From positions 16,798,561 to 16,862,560 of the forward strand of contig NC_092466.1 of assembly GCF_047495875.1 (NCBI RefSeq): 64,000 nucleotides of DNA, read 5' to 3'. Shown one piece after another: positions 53,361-64,000 of the stretch. The notes beneath the pieces were generated by a model. It did no database searches. It saw only the letters and a program-made list of their open reading frames with translations, and was not told the origin of the DNA. Positions within the stretch are counted from its first letter, which is position 1, and each line of letters begins with the position of its first letter. This DNA is from Pithys albifrons albifrons (Eukaryota > Chordata > Aves > Passeriformes > Thamnophilidae). Both the position numbers and the translations under genes were made by a program.

Positions 53361-53436
53361 GAAAAACAAACAAACAAAAACAACCACCAAAAAAACCCCC
53401 AAAATACCCACACACACACCAAAAAAAGGAAAATAA
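53361..53436. repeat. A/C-rich low-complexity tract inside the CpG island
   Basis: The + strand is almost only A and C (AAAC, CACA and AAAAA units) for about 75 bases, flanked on both sides by CpG-dense sequence. Confidence 0.85.
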
Positions 53437-53599
53437 AGGAAAAAGGTCTTATCCGGAGCTCAGGGTGGCCAAACGCGGCCGTGCTCCGGCTGGGTAAGCC
53501 TCGGCGGGCACGGGCACAGCCACAATCCCGGTCCGGTCCGGCCCTTCCCCGGCGCGGCCGCGGCACGGGACAGCCCCAGCCCGGCAGCGCCGCGCGCTG

Positions 53600-53678
53600 A
53601 TTGGCGGCTAGGTTGCGCTGTAAGGCGGGCGGCGATTGGCGGGCGGGCGAGCCGCGGTGTAAGGCGGGCGGCGATTGG
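53600..53678 (-). promoter_or_regulatory. Three inverted CCAAT boxes (NF-Y type) in the CCNJ promoter
   Basis: ATTGG (CCAAT on the - strand) at 53600-53604, 53635-53639 and 53674-53678, each followed by CGG or CGGG. Spacing is 35 and 39 bases. The last two lie in a tandem duplication with a 39-base period. Multiple CCAAT boxes a few helical turns apart upstream of the start are typical of NF-Y-driven cell-cycle promoters (established for cyclin B and CDC25-type genes). Confidence 0.6.
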
Positions 53679-54059
53679 CGGGCGCGCGGGCGCGTGCGGG
53701 CGCGGCCCGGCTTTGTACGCGCGCGGCCCTTAACAATGGGCGCGGCGCGCGGGGCCGCGTGATGGCGGGGCTGCCCTGGGACCGCTCCGCGCTCGGCTGT
53801 CCCGGGCCCGGCCCCGCCGCCTCCCCCGCGCCCCCCTCGCCCGGCCCTGCCCCGCGGCGGGACGGGGCGGTTTAACGAGCCGCACTTGCGCCCCGCATGG
53901 CGGCCAGCTGGGCCGGGGGGCCGGGGGCGCCCCGCGGCAGCTGATCGCGGTTAACCGGGGCCGAGCCAGAAAGGGGCCAGGGTGGCGCTGCCCGTCCCGC
54001 TCTCAGTGAGCGCCGCTTCCTCCCCGGTGCCCGGGTCCGGGTGCTGCGCCGCGCCGCCC

Positions 54060-57000
54060 ATGGAGCTGGAGGCGCAGTGGTGGACAGGACAGCTGGCGGC
54101 CGACATCCACCAGGCACTTCGGTACAAGGTACCGCGGGGACCCGGTGGGGCGGCCCCGCCGCCTTTGTGAGGCCGTGGCGGGCGCGGGGGGATCCCCTTA
54201 GCCGGGGGCTTGGGGTTTGTGCACCTCGGAGCTCGCTGTAACCCCCCGGGTGCCCTGACAGCGGCCCCGGGCTGTGCAGGGCTGGGCTGTGCGGCGGGTC
54301 CGCGTTCGAACCGCGCGGAGACCGCTGTGATGTTATTGCAACAAAAAACCCTCCGACAAACAGACAAAACCTCCGTGATTCGAACGCTGGGTGCAGGAAG
54401 AGTAGTAGATGATTTAGGCAATTTCTTGGAATTTGCTTTGACTGACTCAAAACTTGCACTTTGAGGCCGCTTTCATGAAGCACATCTGAGAAGCAGAGCT
54501 GAAAATCAGTGACTGAACATACAAAAATGTGCTTTTGCTGCCTGATAGTAGTCGACGAGCAGATTATCTTTTCCTAAAAGTGTGGCTGGTAAAGAAACTT
54601 TATTTTCAGGGATGAGAGAACGTGAGGAAAGGACAGACTCATTTATTTGCTACCAAAGTTATCATTACTAAAGCTCAATTAGTGCTGTGGAAAGTGAATT
54701 ATGAAGCTGAGTAGGTAGAGGGTTGGTTGGTTTGTTTGTGCGGGTTTTTATCACTTCAATAACATGTTTCAGAACTTTGAATTTACCTTAAAACTTTAAA
54801 AAAATTGTTTGACTCTATTCCAACTTGATGTCATTAAGTTAAATTAATGAAGTTAATTCAAATCAAGTTAATTTCCGTTGGAAATGTAATTGTCCTCAAA
54901 ATCCTATTTACACCCTGAGTGGGCTGCACAATCTAACGCATACATTTATTCATGCATTACTCTTCTGTATAGAAGAGAAGGTACAGGCTAGACAGGATCC
55001 TGGGAAATGATGTTTTCTACCAGTCCAATTTTGTACTCAAAGTAGATCATACCACTGATTTTTCTCAACTTTGGTGTTGGTAGGGCTTTTCTTTTGAGGG
55101 GTCCTCCCGAAATCTGAGACCTGGGAGGTTTTCGTAAACTTAACTGCTTTAGAGCACACTGTAATTGGTGTCAGTGTGACATCAATCACATCAGGTCAGT
55201 GTTTAAACACATGCACGCAGCAAATGTTGGTACGTGCACACGCCATTTCCCTTCCCGAGGCTCAGCTACCTGTTAGGGGTCTTCTCCCCGAGGCAGGAGA
55301 CTGGCAGCACGGGAACTTGCAAACACTGCAGTGCGAAGTCTGGTTGCTCAGACTGAGCTGTAGCAAGAGAGGGCTTGAGTGAAACTGTTGGACTTTGTGT
55401 TGAAGCAGCTGAGGAGCACTCACGTACCCTTGCTGTGTCCCTGCTGGGAGGTACAGCCTTTGCAGCAGAGGTAATACAACAGAAACTGTAAAACTAAAGT
55501 CACTCGGGCAGATTGCCCAGCTGAAAGATGTTAAATATTTAACTGTTATACTAATGTCGTGCAGAAACAATTTCTGAGTTCTTCAGTAATACAACAAATA
55601 GATTTTGTTCTGTGAAAAAAGGGATTCTGAAGTTATGTGAACAGAAGGAAGAAGGGAGATATACTTGGAAAATTCTATTATAAATTTGAGAATATCAACT
55701 ATTTTAATCTAATACCAATTCAGATTAAAAGGATGCTTTTAATAAAACTTCTGCTGCTGTCCACCTAGGAGCTGAAGCTGCCCTCCTACAAAGGCCAGTC
55801 TCCCCAGCTACACCTGCGAAGATACTTTGCAGACCTGATTGCCATTGTGAGCAATCGGTTCAGGCTCTGCCCTGCTGCACGACACCTGGCTGTGTATCTG
55901 CTGGATCTCTTCATGGACCGTTATGACATATCCACGCAGCAGCTGCACGTGGTCGCTCTGTCCTGTTTACTTCTGGCGAGTAAGTGTGTGGCACCAAACT
56001 CTAACTGGAGTAATACAGATTCTACTGCCAAATGCAAGGCATGTCTTGGTGGGATACAGCAGAGGGGGGAAACAAAGTGAAACAAAAAATATAAAAGATG
56101 AGCAGATTAGTGCATATCAGTTTGGCCCAAATGGTGAAGCCTTTCTTTAGACTCTTACTTTGATTTCTTTTGACAGCTGATGAAACTGAGGGTAGAAAAA
56201 ACAAACTGCAATTAGAAGCTAACATTTGTGCTTGGAAACAAATTATTCTAATGTGAACTTTTAGAGCTGGGTTGTAGGAACAGAAAGACAGTCATTCTGG
56301 GATATATCAAAATAGGTAGATCCTGTGCTGGAAATGAGAAATTTGCATATCTGTGATAAAGGAAGAAATGAAATAAATCACGTGTAGACTGCGCTGCATT
56401 CTGCTGATGGTGCGTGTGCTTCTGGAACATGTCAGATTTTGTAAATTGCAGTGTTCTCTAACCAGGCTAAGGCTAACATAAGTCCTGCATTGTCACATAC
56501 AAAATCTGATACTGGTGAAATATATTTGTCAATGCACAGTACTCTGAAGACAGAATTAATTACAAACACTCCGTGTGAACAGTGCTGCCTATATTGACCT
56601 GAGCTCGATTCTTGTGGTGTATGTCCATCTTTTGGCAATTATGGATCCCTTTTCAATGCCCCTGAAGAAAATATGGGTGTGGTTTGCTGGAAACCCTGCT
56701 GGCACTTGTTCTTAAACCAGTAGATGGAAAGAACCTGGTCCTAGCAGCATCTGCTCCGAATTTGTTTTCATTTGCTCAGATAAGACACATCACGCTGTAG
56801 CTCTAGGCCCTCTCTGCTCCAAAACTGGAGCACTGCAGTGTTAGCCAGTTTTGGTACACTGCATCCTTTCATGGCATCCCCTGACTCCACCAACACAGCC
56901 ATTCAGCAGAATAGTTAAACCAGAAAAGGGTTCTTTCAGATCCTTCTGAGGGTAGACTTTGACTAGGTGCCCCCAGCCAGCAATCTCCTCTTGGCAAAGG

Positions 57001-60000
57001 ATGGCATGCTGACTATGAAAACCTTGCCTCAGAAACCACTGTAATCCATTTAGGAAAATGATTGGCTTTGAACTAATGCCAATTTTCAAATTAAATTCGT
57101 GTTCTGAAGTGAATTTTATCTTTTTTCCTTCTAAATTTCCTCTGCCATCTTTCATGGCAAGCTGCAACTAGAGCTCTGAAGGCTGCAGTACTCCTCTGAA
57201 AAGCAGTGTATGGATTGGTTCAGAGAGCACAAACCAGAATGCTGTTTTAAACTTTTGCCCTGTGTGGCTGAAACAAACAGTTTAATCAGCAGTGTCCTAA
57301 GTTATGACACTGTGATATATCTGATAAGGTTATAGAAGTAATAACACAAATTATGTGACTCCTGAAGTTTTTATTTCTGTAATTACTAGAGTATGAGAAA
57401 CAAAAACTAACAGACTGGGACTGGTACTGGATTAAGTCCTGTGTAAGTACCTCCACTGTTGAAAAAAGCAAAGGTTCACGTATGTTCAGTCCTGCAAAAC
57501 TCAAAGAATGTGCATTTACAGCATATCATGTAGTACTGAATAGAGTGTAAGATGGAAAGAATTTGCAATGAAATTGAAATAGCACAACCATATGGCACAC
57601 TGTATGGAAATGTGACACTTGTTTCTCTTATTAATGGGTTTTCTACATACACAATTTTGCTTTAGGCAAAAAACACAGGCCTGACTAGTTCAAGTCCAAG
57701 GAAAGCTGAAGCTGCTAGCAGTGTTAAAAGTTGAAACTGTGTATGGCAGAGGGGGTTTTCAGATGCACACTGCTGAAATCCCCTTGTTTGACTGCTAGAG
57801 CAGTTTGCCAGCTCTCAAATCTAAAACTGTACCTACCATAGCAGGTATTAAAAGCAGCCACATTGACTAGAGCTCTAACTCTTCTCTAATGAGTTCTAGA
57901 AACCAAAGGGTGTTTGGGGGTGGGAGAGTGATTAAAGCCAAATGGTGTGATGCTCTCTTTGCCAAGTCACATCACAGTGGTATTTCACTGATGATGGGGA
58001 CACATTACACAATGATTTGGTCACAAAATCTTGCATATGCAGTGCCAGTGATGTGCTAATGCATCTTTCTTCTGCTCTTGGCAACTGGCTTCTGTGTGCC
58101 ACTGTGGGAAAACTGACAGGAAACATGGCACTGCACAATATCCTACACAGTGTTTGGTGTTATCTGCCTTTTACAGTACATACCCCTTTTTGTCTCTGAT
58201 GATGTATTCCATTTGAGTTTTGCATCTGCAGGAAAGTCTCAGGCTTGTTTGTCTTAGTAGAACTGAAATATGACCAATGCAGACATTAGATACAATCCAT
58301 TTTATAGTTCATTTGTGCTGAACCTTTTTTTTTTCCTTCCTCTTTCTATTCACCTGAAGGTAAATTTGAAGAAAAGGAAGACAGTGTTCCCAAACTTGAA
58401 CAGTTGAACAGCTTGGGTTGTATGACTAACATGAATTTGGTACTAACAAAACAGAATTTGCTTCATATGGAATTGTTGTTGCTAGAAACATTTCAGTGGA
58501 ATTTGTGCCTCCCAACCGCTGCTCATTTCATCGACTATTATCTTTCTATTGCTGTTCATGAGACTGATCTTCATGATGGCTGGCCAATGGTTTGCTTGGA
58601 GAAGACTAAGTTATATATGGCAAAATATGCTGATTACTTTCTGGAAGTATCATTGCAAGGTGAGTTACAGTTTCAGATAATGACTCCTTTGTTGTCTTGA
58701 CAGATAAATGTCGAACTTAAATGACTCTCTTTCTCATTCCTTCTTTCTAGATCATGAATTTTTAAATTATGCCCCATCTTTAATTGCTGCTGCTTGTGTA
58801 GCTTCTTCAAGGATTATCTTGCGTCTCTCACCAACGTGGCCTACCCGACTGCATCACCTGACTGCCTATTCCTGGGATTTCCTGGTGCCCTGTATCGAGC
58901 GACTGTTAATGTAAGTTAACAGCAGCAGCTTTTTTCAAGCCCATTTCTGCATCTGTTGTTACACTTAATTGCTGTCAACACTGTGATTAAATTTTGTTTT
59001 AGAATAGAGAAATAGAAGTTAAAAAATACTCATATATTAGGGAATATTGTTAGGTAATAGCTGTTTTGTTCATTCCAAAAGAGAAACTGTATTGGATCTA
59101 ACCGCTTTCCTGTTCTTTCAGTAAACAAACCTGTCTTTCGTTTTCACTGAACATTTTCTGGGATGCTTTGAGAATCTTAGATACCTTGTTTCCAATCTCT
59201 CTATTCTGCTCAGAGAGCAAAAAGAGATGGTGGGGACTACCAAAGGTATAGGAGCTTCCACAGCAAGACTCTATGCCTGCTAAGTTCAAGGCATGCTCCA
59301 AATAGATGATGGATCAAACGTGCAGATTGTTTGAGTGGCCAGCTTTGAGGGAGGAAATGACTGGGAGTTTGTATCTATTTTTGCATTGCAGTGCAGACAT
59401 ACAGCTGATGTGAGAGAGAAAATGCCAGGGAATGCCAAGTGAACGTTACTGGGAAAAGATGTTACACAATCTGCTTTCCCCCTACAGAAGTTTGCCCTTG
59501 CCCAGATCTAAACATAGTTGTCATTGGTAGCAGCACAGCTGTATCTGGAGTCACATTGGCCTTAGACATGTGACATTACCACCTCGCTGGCCTCTTTTGG
59601 CTTCACTGATTTATGTAGTGAAAGGACTAGTACCTAAAGCATGCAAGTGCTGTTGCAGAAGTGGTTTCAATATTGCTCTGGAACAGTTTGGGGGTGGGGG
59701 GAAGGCCACCATAAAAAATTAGGATTGAAATGTGTAGGTGACATGTGCTCAGCCTCAGCATAAGAACGAGTCTGTCTAGATACATTTCAGAGAGGTGCAA
59801 ATCAAAGGGAATTCAGGTGGCCTAGAAAAAAGGTGAGAGGAAGGAAAAAGGTATTTGCTTCTCAGAACAGGATCCAGTGTCAGTATAATCAATATAGATA
59901 TGCTCTTTAAGTACTGTAGTGTAGATCTTAAAAACCTTTCTAATCTCCTGTCTTTGAAAACCTTGTGCTCTGTTTAATTTAAATGAGGGTAGAAGCAGCA

Positions 60001-60754
60001 AGTTTCAATTTCAGGTTCTGGTAATCTGGGACTTTACTGGAATAATAAAGTACAGTAGCAAACTTTATTGCACTGTAATTTTACATACTGCTGTATTATT
60101 TGTATTGTACTTGTCTTTTATCTGCATTTTTATTGCTATGCAATGAACTGAAATGCTGAAAAAAGACTGTACCTTAACCAAATTTTAAAACTTCAGATGA
60201 TTGTAAAGGGTAGGCTAAAACTATTTTCTTTCTTAAAAAGTCTTTGGTAGCTTTCAGACATTTGCATTGTTTTTCAAGGTACTCTTAAGGGTTAACCCAA
60301 AGGAGTTTAAATAATATCTATTTTGATGTATTCTGCCCTCTCCCTTTGTTTTAGTGCGCATGATAATGATGTGAAGGAAGCAAACAAGCAAAAAGGACAA
60401 CATGCTCAGTCCGCCCAGCACGCTGTATTTCAGCCCCCAGCTCCGGCTCCCCAGCAGGCGAACGCTCAGCAGCACATACCACACTATCTCCAGGCTCATC
60501 AGTCTTCATTACAGTACCACCAGCAGCAAAGCTGCCAGCAGATATTGTCATCTAATCATACAGCATCTTACCCGCTTCAGACTTGCCCTGCTGCCTTACA
60601 GTCCAGTGGTCAGGCCCGAGGCCATGTCCAGGCTGGTGCTGCCACGGCCCTGGCTGTGCCACTGGAAGTGAAGCCATGTATAAGTGTCTCCTACAACCGG
60701 AGTTACCAAGTGAATGGACGATATTCCTGTATTACTCCCTGCTTTGAGAGGTGA
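54060..60754 (+). CDS. CCNJ: CCNJ (cyclin J), complete, five coding exons
   Basis: Divergent cyclin. Drosophila cyclin J binds Cdk1/Cdk2, and vertebrate cyclin J is thought to act with CDKs (family knowledge). Exons: 54060-54128, 55769-55979, 58360-58659, 58751-58910 and 60355-60754 (TGA). All have GT-AG junctions and matching phases (1140 bases, 379 residues; human is of similar length). The start [20 protein letters not shown] matches human and has a good Kozak context. The frame is open further upstream with another ATG at 53982, so the choice rests on homology. The N-terminal cyclin box spans about residues 30-140, including [16 protein letters not shown] and [15 protein letters not shown]. 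The second cyclin fold follows ([13 protein letters not shown] ... [14 protein letters not shown], to about 245). The tail from about 250 is Gln/His-rich and less conserved, ending in a conserved YNRSYQVN...CITPCFER. Confidence 0.97.
54129..55768 (+). other. CCNJ intron 1
   Basis: Begins inside the CpG island and becomes AT-rich. Nothing recognisable beyond the island edge. Confidence 0.6.
55980..58359 (+). other. CCNJ intron 2
   Basis: Longest CCNJ intron, AT-rich. No mobile element or extra exon recognised. If the donor at 55980 were read through, the CCNJ frame would stay open only briefly. Confidence 0.55.
58911..60354 (+). other. CCNJ intron 4
   Basis: Between the end of the second cyclin fold and the last coding exon. 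No recognised repeat or RNA gene. Confidence 0.55.
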
Positions 60755-60859
60755 TAACTACAAGATTGTTTTGTGCTTGTTTGTTTGGGGCAGGGAGTTG
60801 TGTGGAAATTGTTTCATTTTTTTTGTTAAACCTCAAATAAGTTTGAGGGCAAAATATTG

Positions 60860-60865
60860 AATAAA
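60860..60865 (+). terminator. CCNJ proximal poly(A) signal AATAAA
   Basis: About 105 bases after the stop, followed closely by a GTGTCTTT stretch that could serve as the downstream element. Confidence 0.4.
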
Positions 60866-61430
60866 AAAGGTGTCTTTCCAGAAAAAAACAACTGGATTGG
60901 CAGCTAGTACCACAGCTCAAATACAGACTGCTAAAAAATAAGCACCCACACCATGCTCTGAAAAAGAATCTGTATGCTTGGGGATAATAAGTTCTTACTC
61001 TGACGCTCAGCATATTCTGTGCTTCTAATGCGTGTCTGTGAAAAACTAGTCAAAAGAAAAATAGCTGTGGACTAACTACAGACTTACCTTTAATGAAGGA
61101 GATATGCAGTATTATTTTGAAGACATTTATGTAATACCACCATACAGTATTAACACCCACCTTATATTTACTGAAACTTAAGAATCCACTGGATGCCAGA
61201 CTTCTACAGATACATGGAGATCACAGGAAGAAAAAACTCTGATCTGGCTTACTCCCTACTCTTGCCCCTTTTCACCACTTGTGTTGGATATTTGCTTTAG
61301 GCTAAGGCACATGAGTTAACTGGTATTTTGGCTAGTTTTTAAGTTTTGTACCTTACAGGACAGACAATATGTTTTTGCCTCTTTTCTTGTCTCTATCTTT
61401 TTTATGTTTAAAGTAACTCTTTCATACTAA

Positions 61431-61438
61431 CTCAGGGA
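61431..61438 (+). promoter_or_regulatory. Candidate miR-125 (lin-4 family) target site
   Basis: CTCAGGGA is a full 8-mer match to the miR-125 seed, on the sense strand of the CCNJ 3' UTR. Confidence 0.4.
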
Positions 61439-62847
61439 ATTTTCTGTTCATTACTCTGTGCTGCTGGTTTGTACACTAATTGGATATAACTTGAAGGAAG
61501 GCAGAGATGGAAAATATTACAGCAAGTTGAGTGGCTTTTCTTCAGGGCATCTATGCAGAGTACCAAAGGGATATCTTAGTGTTCACAGAGTGTAGATGTG
61601 AGCTACTGCCCAGCAGTGTGGTAATTGAAGAAAAGAGAAAGTTTCAGCTGAACTTGTACTGTACCAGAACCACTACAGTGGCTGTCATTGCTCTGTGTAC
61701 GCACACACAAACAGAAAGCATCCTCCAGTTGCACCAAGAGGATCACTTGTACAAAACAAGTACAGGTAAATGCTTGCAGAAATCCAGTTCTGTCAGGCTT
61801 ATAGTGAAGGGAAATTCTCAGGTAAATAATGGGGCAACTTTTTCTTCTACTATTTAGTTCTAGGATAAGATACAGAGATTTACTTTTCTAAATGGGTGGA
61901 TCAAAAATATATCGCAGAGTGAACTGCTTTATCACATTTGAGGTGCTAATTACGTAACTTTATGGAATTACACTGTCTCCTGTGGCATAGATAGTGTGAG
62001 GGTAGAAAGCTTCACTCATCCAACTCTTGGATGAAAATGGTGTGTTTTGTTCGTTTCTTTTTGTTTGGTTGTTCTTTGGGGGTTGTTTTTGTTTTTTTTT
62101 AATACAAGAAGATACCTGTCTTTCTCTTGTGGTAGAATGGGAGGAAGAGGTTTGGATGACAGGATTCCTAGTACTTTAAAATATCTTTATAGTATATAGG
62201 CTTAAGGCTTTTTTTGGTTGTTTCATTTGTTCTTTTACCACTTTCTCCCCTGTCTTGGTGGCAGCACTTAAAATTGTGTACTATCAAGTGACACTGAAGT
62301 ATTGTGAATCTTACAGAGACTATTTTGAAAACAGGGGCAATTAAGTTACATTATCAATATTAGAATGAATCGTTTATGACCATAATGTTCAGAATGGGGG
62401 GAGAACAACTCTGTTCATTCTTTCTGGTGCTGAATTATAACATGCTACAAAAACCTATTTATTGTTGAGGAGATGAAATCCTGTTTCTCTGTTTTGTCTT
62501 TTAAATCCCCATTTTTGTTGTGGCTTTTGTAGCATAGATGTGCAAGTCAAGAGGGATGGGAGGGTGAATGGAAAAGATGACCCTCTCTGTTTTATGCTAG
62601 AGAATCGACTTTCAAATAGGCACAGTATGGTCAGTTCTTTATTCAAGTGCAAGTTGGTCTGGGTTTTTTTTCCTCCTCTCACCTCTTAATGAATACTTCC
62701 CCATATCTGAGAGTAGTGTTAAGGAGAGACTTTCCACCTAGATGCCATGCTTTTTACTTGGCACTGCTACCCATTTTTGAGGGAAATGGACTTCTTTCTG
62801 CTGGTTTCATTTGTTGCAATGCTGTATCCAAGTCCTCAGTGCTCTAA

Positions 62848-62854
62848 CTACCTC
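62848..62854 (+). promoter_or_regulatory. Candidate let-7 target site
   Basis: CTACCTC, complementary to let-7 positions 2-8, on the sense strand of the CCNJ 3' UTR. The following base is T, so it is a 7-mer-m8 site. Confidence 0.45.
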
Positions 62855-63438
62855 TGATGCTATGAATGTACAGTCTTGTAATAGACCATGACTTGAAATA
62901 ACAGCAGATGCCTGTAGCAATTTTTTCTGTAAAATGTTTAAATCAGTTAACTTTTCATCTTTTTTGTGACACAGCAGTATAGGCTCTTCTTTTTGGAGGT
63001 ATTAGTAAATTTATCCCATAGGCATTCAATATATAAAAATTTAACTAATACTTAACACTGGAATTATAATGGGTAGGGGGCTTATTCACTTAGTTAATAC
63101 TGCAAATTTACATTTAATAGGGTATTATTTGACTATTTTAAGACATTAGGTCAATTGTAAAAAGATCCACTACATGCTATTTGTTTTTAATTTATTACTT
63201 AGTCTGAGGGTTTTTTCTGACACTACAGCTGCATCATGACTACAGAGAAAATGTACACTGAACAGTTTCAATCTCTATTATTAAAAGGGCTTTACCAGTG
63301 TACATTAAAAATAGACTGTTCTTACTATTAGAACCAAAATGTGTTTTTTATGGCATAAATAAGAATGGTGCTCCTAAATACAAAATGTCCAAAACAATGG
63401 AATCTTTGTGAGTGCTATGCATTCAACTTATTTTTTAA

Positions 63439-63444
63439 AATAAA
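63439..63444 (+). terminator. CCNJ distal poly(A) signal AATAAA
   Basis: AATAAA followed within 20-60 bases by GU-rich sequence (GTGTGTATT, then TGTGTGTGGGG). A textbook poly(A) site, probably the main end of CCNJ. Confidence 0.65.
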
Positions 63445-63469
63445 ACTAGTTTTGAGTAAGAAGGCTCCA

Positions 63470-64000
63470 GTGTGTATTATGCTTCTCATGTGTGTGGGGT
63501 TTTTAAATATGTTAACAGTCTTGCCCTGAGTAGGGCTGAAGCTGTAAGGACTTTTCTCTCCCTCCCCCTACCCTTTCTGTAACACTATCATGAGCTTCAG
63601 GAACACTCAGACTTGACAATTGAAACAAAAATAGGAAGGAAATCATGCAGGAAGGGGCTTTAAAACCAATGGCAGCCACAGCATATGTTAAATACTGTAC
63701 ACTTGAACAATGTGTCTAGGACACAGCTGTAACAAAGAAATCAAGAACAAAAGAACTGTAGTAGTTCAAGAGCCTGGGGGATGAATTAATTTTGTTCGCA
63801 TAACAAAAAAGGCAAGCAGTTATAGTGGCAATCTCCAATTTCTAATACTAGAATCATTTAGGAGGTACAGGAATAGCCCTTTGTCAAGATAACTCATGTT
63901 ATTTACAATAGCTGTGAAGGTTCAATCGTGCCGAAGGCAGCATAAAATCACATGATGCATCCTAGCACAAATATTTTTGATTGTTTTGAACTTATGATAA
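63470..64000. other. Flank downstream of CCNJ, nothing recognised
   Basis: AT-rich sequence after the distal CCNJ poly(A) site. No gene or repeat family seen. Confidence 0.5.

Larger units (their letters stand above)
53100..54330 (+). promoter_or_regulatory. CCNJ: CpG island, CCNJ promoter and first exon
   Basis: Dense CpG and GC-box-rich sequence that begins sharply near 53100 and covers the CCNJ start codon at 54060. It has no clear TATA box. It contains GGGCC/GGCCA repeats near 53256-53282, an A/C-rich tract at 53361-53436 and an array of inverted CCAAT boxes at 53600-53678. The transcription start is probably between about 53720 and 53980. Open frames on both strands here are composition artefacts. 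Confidence 0.82.
60755..63465 (+). other. CCNJ: CCNJ long 3' UTR
   Basis: AT-rich, non-coding sequence from the stop codon to the distal poly(A) signal at 63439. A proximal AATAAA at 60860 would give a very short form. Candidate microRNA sites lie at 61431-61438 (miR-125 type) and 62848-62854 (let-7 type). CCNJ is a known predicted let-7 target in mammals. Open frames in this stretch (for example 61531-61857) are chance. Confidence 0.65.

Noticed and set aside
53018..54483. Long ORFs on both strands around the CCNJ start
   Set aside because: Same composition effect in the second CpG island. Only the 54060-54128 exon matches a known protein.
1..64000. CRISPR arrays, operons, prophage or other prokaryote-type systems, tRNA or rRNA genes
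   Set aside because: None seen. Spliced vertebrate genes, CpG islands and CR1/MIR repeats show this is vertebrate nuclear DNA.

Overview
The window looks like nuclear DNA from a bird. Three multi-exon vertebrate genes can be read in it. It has CR1 LINE copies of avian/sauropsid type, relics of the ancient MIR SINE, low overall repeat content, and two sharp CpG islands in AT-rich sequence. I cannot name the species. Gene order and protein content match the human 10q24 BLNK - ZNF518A - CCNJ neighbourhood.

Layout. (1) About 1-16160, + strand: the 3' half of BLNK (B-cell linker adaptor). Eleven exons were traced from splice sites and homology, from a 56-bp exon cut by the window edge to the stop codon. 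They encode the last 259 residues, including the whole SH2 domain. (2) About 16160-20600: gene-poor sequence between two convergent genes. (3) About 20600-30300, - strand: ZNF518A. Its complete 1552-residue reading frame lies in one exon (21366-26024). A 5' intron separates that exon from a CpG-island promoter at about 29560-30500. (4) About 30500-53100: a 22-kb gap with decayed CR1 and MIR copies, a probable LTR fragment, microsatellites and a small group of exon-like ORFs at 38.7-39.5 kb. (5) About 53100-63465, + strand: CCNJ (cyclin J), complete in five coding exons (379 residues). It has a CpG-island promoter with three evenly spaced inverted CCAAT boxes and a long 3' UTR with two poly(A) signals. 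(6) The last 0.5 kb is downstream flank.

The genes do not form a functional pathway. BLNK is a B-cell receptor adaptor, ZNF518A a nuclear zinc-finger protein linked to repressive chromatin complexes, and CCNJ a divergent cyclin. They are linked by old synteny. Points worth a second look are CCNJ's orientation relative to ZNF518A (it appears flipped compared with human, as I recall it), the CCAAT-box array, let-7 and miR-125 sites placed beyond a proximal CCNJ poly(A) signal, a lost zinc ligand in ZNF518A, and the unexplained exon-like ORFs. I found no sign of a new multi-gene system.
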